A stretch of 64,000 bases of DNA from JADJNY01 sp046349615 (lineage in GTDB: Bacteria > Planctomycetota > UBA1135 > GCA-002686595), in contig JAXMBZ010000003.1 of the NCBI GenBank assembly GCA_046349615.1, positions 1 to 64,000 of the forward strand, given 5' to 3'. Position 1 is the first letter of the stretch, and every line of letters starts with the position of its first letter. A model generated the notes under the pieces. The model was given only the letters and a program-made list of their open reading frames with translations. It was not told the origin of the DNA and did no database searches. The translations under genes were made by a program, and so were the position numbers. Of the stretch, positions 58,294-64,000 are shown one piece after another.

Positions 58294-60042
58294 TTGAAGC
58301 GCCTTTGGAGCTACTTCCGCCGCTTCCTGAAGCACAAGCGCGAGCTCGTTCCGGGCTTCCTCTGCATCCCGCTCGCGCAGCTCGGCGACGTCATGGTCAC
58401 GATCGTGATCGGGAACACGCTCGACCAGCTGCGCCAGGGCTCCGACACGGAGTTCCTGCAGGGCGTCTTCTGGACGATCCTCGGCTGGGCCGTCTTCAAG
58501 GGCGTGTTCCGCTACCTGCAGCGCTGGTGGATCGTCGCGGTGTCGCGCTACGTCGAGAACGAGCTCAAGCAGGAGCTCTTCGAGCAGCTGACGCGCCTCT
58601 CGTTCCGCTTCCACGCGCGCTCGCGCTCGGGCGACGTCGTCTCGCGCCTCACGAGCGACGTCGAGAACATCCGCATGTTCCTCGGGCCGGGCGTCATGTA
58701 CACGCTCGGCGCGCTCGTGATGGTGCCGGCGTCGATGGCGCTGCTCTTCACGCTGAACGCCCCGCTCGCGGCGACGATGGCGCTGCCCTTGATCGTGATG
58801 GGCGTCGGCATGAAGGCGTTCACGCCGCGCCTCCACAAGTGGTCGGAGGCCGTCCAGGAGTCGATCGCGGACCTCTCGAGCCGCGCGCAGGAGAACTTCT
58901 CCGGCATCCGCGTCGTCAAGGGCTACGGCCGCGAGGACCAACAGATCGCGCGCTTCGAGGCGGCCGCGCAGCGCAACAAGGAGAACCAGATCCAACTCGG
59001 GCACGCGCGCGGCCTGACGAACGCGCTCACGCACGCCGCGAACGACTCGACCTTCGTGGTGATCCTGATCGTCGGCGGGCTCGCGCTGATCGACCGCACG
59101 CTCGCCGTCGGCGACCTGTTCAAGTTCATCGACCTCACCTTCAAGGTCTTCTGGCCGATCATCGCGCTCGGGTGGATCGCGGGCATGTACCCGCGCGCCG
59201 CGGCGAGCGCGAAGCGCATCGACGACCTGCTCGCGGAGCGCTCCGAGATCGTCGAGCGCGCCGCGCCGGTGGAACTCGCCGACGTGCGCGGCGCCCTGCG
59301 ACTCGTCGACGCCTCGTTCACCTACGACGGCGCGGCCCGGCCCGCGTTCCAAGGCGTCACGGTCGACGTGCCCGCGGGCACGGTGCTCGGCGTCGTCGGA
59401 CCGACGGGCTCGGGCAAGAGCACGCTGCTCCTCTGCCTCGGGCGGCTCTTCGACGCGGAGGGCACGCTCGAACTCGACGGGGTCTCGATCCGCGACCTCT
59501 CGCTCGACCGCCTGCGCGGCGCGCTCGGGTACGTGCCGCAGGACAGCTTCCTCTTCTCGGCGACGTGGCGCGAGAACGTCGGGTTCGGCGTCGACGGCGA
59601 GCTCGACGACGAGCGCCTCGCCGAGCTCGCGCGCGTCGCGTGCATGACGAACGAGGTCGCGACCTTCCCCAAGGGCTGGGACCAGTTGATCGGCGAGCGC
59701 GGCGTCACGCTGTCCGGCGGACAACGCCAGCGCACGTGCATCGCGCGCGCGCTCGCGCGCGATCCGCGCGTCTTGATCCTCGACGACGCGCTGTCCGCCG
59801 TCGACACGGAGACGGAGGCGCAGCTGATCGAGAACCTGCGCCATGCCGGCCGCGGCCGCACCGTGATCATCGCGGCGCACCGTCTGTCGAGCGTCATGCG
59901 CGCGGAGCGCATCCTCGTGCTCGGCGCCGACGGGAAGGTCGAGGCGCAGGGCACGCACGCCGAGCTCGCGGCGCGCCCGGGTTGGTACAAGGACACGTGG
60001 CGCCGCCAGCAGAAGAGCCAGGAGCTCTCGGTGCTCGGATGA
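58294..60042 (+). CDS. ABC exporter half, degenerate Walker B partner
   Basis: This 582-residue fused permease/ATPase starts at a TTG (58294) after GAGGAG. The membrane domain occupies residues 1-320. The ATPase has Walker A GPTGSGKST (about 369), signature LSGGQRQ (about 472) and Walker B VLILDDALSAVDT, where Asp replaces the catalytic Glu. The switch His is present in IIAAHRLSS. The next gene has a normal Glu but a changed signature. This reciprocal pattern is typical of heterodimeric exporters of the TM287/288 or BmrCD type, where one of the two ATP sites is degenerate. The two genes overlap by ATGA. The substrate could be lipid or drug. Confidence 0.9.
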   Translation: MKRLWSYFRRFLKHKRELVPGFLCIPLAQLGDVMVTIVIGNTLDQLRQGSDTEFLQGVFWTILGWAVFKGVFRYLQRWWIVAVSRYVENELKQELFEQLTRLSFRFHARSRSGDVVSRLTSDVENIRMFLGPGVMYTLGALVMVPASMALLFTLNAPLAATMALPLIVMGVGMKAFTPRLHKWSEAVQESIADLSSRAQENFSGIRVVKGYGREDQQIARFEAAAQRNKENQIQLGHARGLTNALTHAANDSTFVVILIVGGLALIDRTLAVGDLFKFIDLTFKVFWPIIALGWIAGMYPRAAASAKRIDDLLAERSEIVERAAPVELADVRGALRLVDASFTYDGAARPAFQGVTVDVPAGTVLGVVGPTGSGKSTLLLCLGRLFDAEGTLELDGVSIRDLSLDRLRGALGYVPQDSFLFSATWRENVGFGVDGELDDERLAELARVACMTNEVATFPKGWDQLIGERGVTLSGGQRQRTCIARALARDPRVLILDDALSAVDTETEAQLIENLRHAGRGRTVIIAAHRLSSVMRAERILVLGADGKVEAQGTHAELAARPGWYKDTWRRQQKSQELSVLG

Positions 60043-61964
60043 GCGCATCCTCCACGAACACCGCGCGGAAGGACGCGAAGGCGAAGAAGCAGGCCGACGC
60101 CGAGCTCGACGACGACCTCGTCGCGTCGAAGGCGTGGGACGCGTCGATCCTGAAGCGCCTCGCGACGTACGCGCGGCCCCACGCGCGTCACTTCGTGCTG
60201 AGCTTCGCCGTGTTGATCGTGCTCTTCGGGCTCGACCTGCTCGGGCCGTGGATCTGGCGGCACGCCCTGGACGGTCCGGTGCAGTCCGCTCGCGCCGCGC
60301 GCGAGGCCGACCCCGCGGCGGACGTGAGCGCCTTCACGCACTCGTTCTGGATGTGGGTCGGGCTCTACCTCGCGATCCTCGTCGTGTCCGTGTTCTTCCG
60401 CTACCTCGAGGTCGCGCAGTTGAACAAGACGGGCCAGGTCGTCATCGCGGACCTGCGCTCGAAGCTCTTCGGGCACATGCAGCGCCTCGACCTGTCGTTC
60501 TTCGACAAGCGGCCGACCGGCGCCTTGGTCACGCGCGTCACGAGCGACGTCGAGAACCTGAACGAGATGTTCACGAGCGGCCTGATCACGCTGCTCTTCG
60601 ACTTCGTGAAGGTCGCGGGCGTGCTCGCGTTCTTGTTCTGGCTGAACTGGAGGCTCGCGCTCGTCGTGCTCGCGGGCACGCCGTTCCTGATCGGCGTCAG
60701 CCTCGTCTTCCGCGGCGGCGCACGGCGCGCGCACCGCGCCGTGCGAGCGCGGCTCTCGCGCATGAACGGCTACCTGCAGGAGGTCCTTCAGGGGATGCGC
60801 GTCGTGCAGATGTTCCGCCGCGAGCGCCGCGTCTCGGCGCGCTTCGGCGACCACCTCGCGGGCTATCTCGAGGCGAACCTGCGCACGATCTTCCTCTTCG
60901 CGCTCTTCTTCCCCGTGATCGACTTCGTCGTGAGCGCGATCCAAGGCTCGACGCTCTGGACGGGCGGGATCTGGATCTCACGCGGCGGCCTCACGTACGG
61001 CGAGTTCGTGCAGTTCTGGTTCTACGTCGCGATGCTCGTCGCGCCGATCCGCGAGCTCGGCGAACGCTACAACGTGCTCCAGAGCGCGTTCGCGTCCGCC
61101 GAGCGCATCTTCGACATCCTCGACACGAAGAGCCGCGTGCAACCCCCCGGCGCCGACGACGAGGCGCTGCGCGCGCCGCTCGCGCTGATGCCCGACGAAC
61201 TCGCCGCGCGCGACCTCGTCGCGGGCCACGTGCGGTTCGAGCACGTCTCGTTCTCCTACGACGCGGGCGTCGAGGTGCTGACCGACGTCGGCTTCGAGAT
61301 CCGCCCCGGCGAGACGGTCGCCGTCGTCGGCGCGACGGGCTCGGGGAAGACGACGCTCGTGAACCTGCTCCTGCGCTTCTACGACCCGTCCGCGGGGCGC
61401 ATCACGATCGACGGCGTCGAGCTCGGCCGCTATCCGCTCTCGCGCCTGCGCCGCCACTTCGGCCTCGTGCTGCAGGAGGACTTCCTCTTCGCGGGCACCG
61501 TGCGCGAGAACCTCGTCATGGACCGGCCCGAGGTCGACGACGAGTCGCTCGCCGAAGCGCTGGAGACGAGCCGCGCCGCGGACGTGATCGGGCGCCTTCC
61601 GGGCGGACTCGAGGCGAAGGTCGCCGAACGCGGCGCGACGTTCTCGACCGGCGAGCGACAGCTCCTCGCGATGGCGCGCGCGCTCGCGGGCGATCCGCGC
61701 ATCGTGATCCTCGACGAAGCGACGGCGAGCATCGACTCGAACACGGAGGCGCGCATCGAGGCGGCGACGCGCGAGCTCCTGCAAGGCCGCTCCGCGCTCG
61801 TGATCGCGCACCGCTTGTCGACCGTGCGCCGCGCGGACCGGATCCTCGTCCTGCACAAGGGCAAGCTGCGCGAGTCGGGGACGCACGACGAGCTCCTCGC
61901 GGCCAACGGGATCTACGCGCGGCTCTACGCGCTCCAGTTCGCCGAGGCGGAACCGGCCGTCTGA
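60039..61964 (+). CDS. ABC exporter half, consensus Walker B partner
   Basis: This 641-residue fused permease/ATPase has a charged N-terminal extension (TNTARKDAKAKKQADAELDD) before the six-helix membrane domain (FVLSFAVLIVLFGLDLLGPW first). Walker A is GATGSGKTT (about 431), the signature reads FSTGERQLLAM instead of LSGGQ (about 534), and Walker B IVILDEATASIDS has the catalytic Glu (about 555). With the previous gene it gives one consensus site (its own Walker A/B with the partner's LSGGQ) and one degenerate site. The ATGA overlap (60039-60042) supports a heterodimer. Confidence 0.92.
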   Translation: MSASSTNTARKDAKAKKQADAELDDDLVASKAWDASILKRLATYARPHARHFVLSFAVLIVLFGLDLLGPWIWRHALDGPVQSARAAREADPAADVSAFTHSFWMWVGLYLAILVVSVFFRYLEVAQLNKTGQVVIADLRSKLFGHMQRLDLSFFDKRPTGALVTRVTSDVENLNEMFTSGLITLLFDFVKVAGVLAFLFWLNWRLALVVLAGTPFLIGVSLVFRGGARRAHRAVRARLSRMNGYLQEVLQGMRVVQMFRRERRVSARFGDHLAGYLEANLRTIFLFALFFPVIDFVVSAIQGSTLWTGGIWISRGGLTYGEFVQFWFYVAMLVAPIRELGERYNVLQSAFASAERIFDILDTKSRVQPPGADDEALRAPLALMPDELAARDLVAGHVRFEHVSFSYDAGVEVLTDVGFEIRPGETVAVVGATGSGKTTLVNLLLRFYDPSAGRITIDGVELGRYPLSRLRRHFGLVLQEDFLFAGTVRENLVMDRPEVDDESLAEALETSRAADVIGRLPGGLEAKVAERGATFSTGERQLLAMARALAGDPRIVILDEATASIDSNTEARIEAATRELLQGRSALVIAHRLSTVRRADRILVLHKGKLRESGTHDELLAANGIYARLYALQFAEAEPAV

Positions 61965-61993
61965 CGAGCCCCACCGCGGCCGCGATCGTCGAC

Positions 61994-61999
61994 TAGACT
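61994..61999 (+). promoter_or_regulatory. Putative -10 box (TAGACT) of the gene at 62007
   Basis: TAGACT ends exactly 7 nt before the ATG at 62007 and is the same hexamer as at 9704. The separate promoter suggests the secreted protein is not part of the ABC operon. Confidence 0.5.
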
Positions 62000-62006
62000 T
62001 GGGGGC

Positions 62007-63689
62007 ATGCCCCGCGCGCTCCAGAGCGTCTTCTTGCCCCTCGCTCCGCTCGTGCTGGGCGCCGCCGCGCGCGCGCAGGCGGGCTGCGGGCAGCCCGGCG
62101 TCGACCTCGCCATCGAGCTCTCCGCGCCGCTGAACGCGACCGCGACCGGCGGCGTCGACGCGCTCGCGTTCGCGTTCCAGCCGGTGAACCTCGGCACGGC
62201 GCCCGCGAGTTGGGTCACGACGACCGCGCAGCACCCGGTGATCGGGCTCGGGCTCGCGCGCTTCCGCGTCGTGAACGGCGCGTCGCGCATGGAGCAGGTC
62301 GGGATGTCCTGGGTGCGGCACGTCACGATCCCTGCGCTCTCGCAGGGGAGCTTCTGCACCTGCACGCCGAGCGCGGGCGCGACGCTCGGTCCCGGCTGCA
62401 ACGACACGCTCTCCGCGACGGGGAACACGCTGGCCGCGAACCTCGGTCCGCGGCACGAGGTCGAACCGCACACCGGACAGCACGTCCACCCGCACACGCC
62501 GGCCGCGATCGGTCCGTTCCCCGGACAGCTGCGCTTCGCACCCGCGGACGTGACGACGGGCGCGGGCGAGCGCTACGTCGTCGAGGCGCACCTCGTTGCG
62601 CAGGACGACGCTGCGAGCGGCGCCGTGATGAACGACGCGACCTGGTGCGAGCTCGCGGCGGGCGGGACGCCGTCGGACCCGGCGTTCGCGCTCGTCGGCT
62701 CGACGCGCCGCGGCGCGACCGTGCTCGACGCGTGGAAGGAGTTCGACCCCGCGGTGCAGCTCCTCGACTGGGACTCGGTCGTCGACGGCCGCGTCCAGGT
62801 CGCGTGGTGCGTGACGCAGACCGGACCGTCGACGTGGCACTACGAGTACGCGCTCTACGCGCGCGATTACGCGCCCGGCGTGCGGCTCTTCGGCCTCTCG
62901 ACGCCGCCGACGGCGGCGGTGACGAACCTCGCGTTCCACGACGTCGCGTACCACGGCGGCGACGGCGTGAACGGCGTCACGCAGTCGGGCGCGGACTGGA
63001 GCGCGTCGATCACGAGCGGCTTCCTCGCGTGGGAGACCGCGACCTTCGCGCAGAACCCGAACGCGAACGCGCTGCGCTGGGGCACGACGTACGCGTTCCG
63101 CTTCGACTGCGACCGGCCGCCGATGCCGGGCTACGTCCAACTCGAGGCGTTCGAGCCGCCGAGCGGACCGAGCGGCGTCGCGCTGCAGGCCGAGATCCCG
63201 CTCGACGTGGACGCGCTCGCGCACGGCTACTGCCTCGGCGACGGGCTCGGCGCGCCGTGCCCGTGCAGCAACACGTCGCCGGTCGGACACGGCGAGGGCT
63301 GCACGAACTCGATGGGCGTCGGCGGCTTCCTCCGCGTCGACGGATGGAGCTCCTTCGCGCACGAGAGCGCGGCGCTCGTCGCGACGCAGTTGCCGAACTC
63401 GACGGCGCTCTTCCTCCAAGGCACGGCGCAGGTCCCGGGCGGGCTCGGCGCGCCGCTCGGCGACGGCCTCCTGTGTCTCGGCGGCGCGCTCGTGCGCCTC
63501 GCGACGAAGGCGAACGCCGGCAACGCGGCGCGCTTCCCCGAAGCGGGCGATCCGACACTCTCCGCGCGCGGCGGCGTCTCCGTCGGCGCGACCTACACGT
63601 ACCAGGTGTGGTACCGCAACGCCGCGGCGTTCTGCACGAGCGCCACGTACAACCTGTCGAACGGCGTCGAGCTCACCTGGGTCCCGTAG
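62007..63689 (+). CDS. Secreted protein with Cys-rich C-terminal domain
   Basis: This 560-residue protein starts with a signal peptide (QSVFLPLAPLVLGAAARAQA). The middle part is beta-rich and contains HEVEPHTGQHVHPHTPAAIG, a His-rich stretch that could bind metal, and a lipoxygenase/adhesin-unlike segment of unknown fold. The last ~155 residues are the shared module: YCLGDGLGAPCPCSNTSP, GHGEGCTNSMGVGG, LLCLGGALVRLATKANAGNA and TYQVWYRNAAAFCTSATYNL, with ELTWVP at the end. No enzyme motif was recognised. It is transcribed from its own putative promoter. Confidence 0.82.
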   Translation: MPRALQSVFLPLAPLVLGAAARAQAGCGQPGVDLAIELSAPLNATATGGVDALAFAFQPVNLGTAPASWVTTTAQHPVIGLGLARFRVVNGASRMEQVGMSWVRHVTIPALSQGSFCTCTPSAGATLGPGCNDTLSATGNTLAANLGPRHEVEPHTGQHVHPHTPAAIGPFPGQLRFAPADVTTGAGERYVVEAHLVAQDDAASGAVMNDATWCELAAGGTPSDPAFALVGSTRRGATVLDAWKEFDPAVQLLDWDSVVDGRVQVAWCVTQTGPSTWHYEYALYARDYAPGVRLFGLSTPPTAAVTNLAFHDVAYHGGDGVNGVTQSGADWSASITSGFLAWETATFAQNPNANALRWGTTYAFRFDCDRPPMPGYVQLEAFEPPSGPSGVALQAEIPLDVDALAHGYCLGDGLGAPCPCSNTSPVGHGEGCTNSMGVGGFLRVDGWSSFAHESAALVATQLPNSTALFLQGTAQVPGGLGAPLGDGLLCLGGALVRLATKANAGNAARFPEAGDPTLSARGGVSVGATYTYQVWYRNAAAFCTSATYNLSNGVELTWVP

Positions 63690-64000
63690 CGAGTCGCTCG
63701 AGCCGCGCGCGCAGCTCGAGCACGGCCGGGTTCGCCGCGTCGAGCAAGGCGAGCGCGTCCACGATCGACGTCGCCTCGCGCACGCGCTCGTCGCGTCCTT
63801 GCGCGGCACGTTCGGCGCGCGTGACGAGCACCTGCGCGAGGCCGAGCGTGCTCTCGGGCTCGTCGACGAGCGCGCGCGCCGCGCGGAAGTGGTTCTCGGC
63901 GCTCGCGAGCGCATCGTCGGTGCCGATCGCGAGCTGAACGCGGCCCGCGAGCCGCCGAGCGCGCGCGCGTTCGCCCGGCGGAGTCGTCTCGTCCTTCGCG
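63673..64000 (-). CDS. 3' end of a gene running off the right edge (TPR-like)
   Basis: The minus strand is open from the right window edge to TGA at 63673-63675, with strong third-position G/C bias. It reads ERARARRLAGRVQLAIGTDD, then ALASAENHFRAARALVDEPE, then STLGLAQVLVTRAERAAQGR and EATSIVDALALLDAANPAV. The spaced Ala/Leu helices resemble a TPR-like C-terminal region. The stop overlaps the end of the secreted protein gene by 17 bp, so the two genes converge with overlap. No start is visible. Confidence 0.6.
   Translation of the reverse strand, partial: AKDETTPPGERARARRLAGRVQLAIGTDDALASAENHFRAARALVDEPESTLGLAQVLVTRAERAAQGRDERVREATSIVDALALLDAANPAVLELRARLERLATGPR

Overview
The window is high-GC DNA (most stretches look about 70% G+C with strong third-position G/C). 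It reads as chromosomal DNA of a planctomycete-like bacterium. That assignment is inference. It rests on four secreted proteins that share a cysteine-rich C-terminal domain, on ECF sigma factors paired with a Ser/Thr kinase or carrying a membrane-anchored tail, on an FGly-type sulfatase, on DUF1016/RhuM/IS1182 accessory genes, and on lipid A and heptose genes (lpxK, an lpxL-like gene, hldE) that imply an LPS-type outer membrane. No rRNA, tRNA or CRISPR array was found.

Layout. 0-5.4 kb: an orphan protein, a large methyl-accepting chemotaxis protein and an RsmB-type rRNA methyltransferase. 5.4-14.6 kb: a decayed accessory island. It holds three RhuM-family remnants, three fragments of a B12-binding radical SAM gene whose only complete copy lies at 14.7-16.4 kb, a DUF433/DUF5615 toxin-antitoxin pair, a truncated ECF sigma factor and a DUF1016 (YhcG) nuclease gene split cleanly by a 1.55-kb IS1182-type element with a 6-bp target duplication. 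16.7-29.5 kb: an M16 peptidase lipoprotein, a repeat-rich secreted protein, glutamine synthetase, then a divergent ECF sigma/Ser-Thr kinase pair and a secreted protein. 29.6-42.6 kb: two SGNH hydrolases, two S9 peptidases, an alpha/beta hydrolase, RlmA, a ferritin-like protein, a DUF350 membrane protein and a sulfatase. 42.6-46.9 kb: bifunctional HldE, a partial second hldE copy, paralogous small proteins and an AT-richer patch with two orphan genes. 47-52 kb: a secreted protein and the putative operon omega-like gene - lpxK - lpxL - DHS-like gene. 52-53.3 kb: a PIN toxin/antitoxin cluster. 53.4-64 kb: a beta-helix protein, a HAD/P-loop fusion, an M28 peptidase, a heterodimeric ABC exporter, another secreted protein and the end of a gene running off the window.

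How it fits together. Most intact genes serve the envelope and exterior: lipid A/heptose synthesis, ABC export, lipoprotein or secreted peptidases, and large secreted proteins with a shared terminal domain. Several start codons have a TAnnnT-like -10 box exactly 7 nt upstream, which suggests leaderless transcription. The main unusual features are the radical SAM/RhuM fragment family, the reconstructable IS-broken nuclease, the hldE partial duplication that lost the HxGH motif, the shared C-terminal domain and the leaderless signature.
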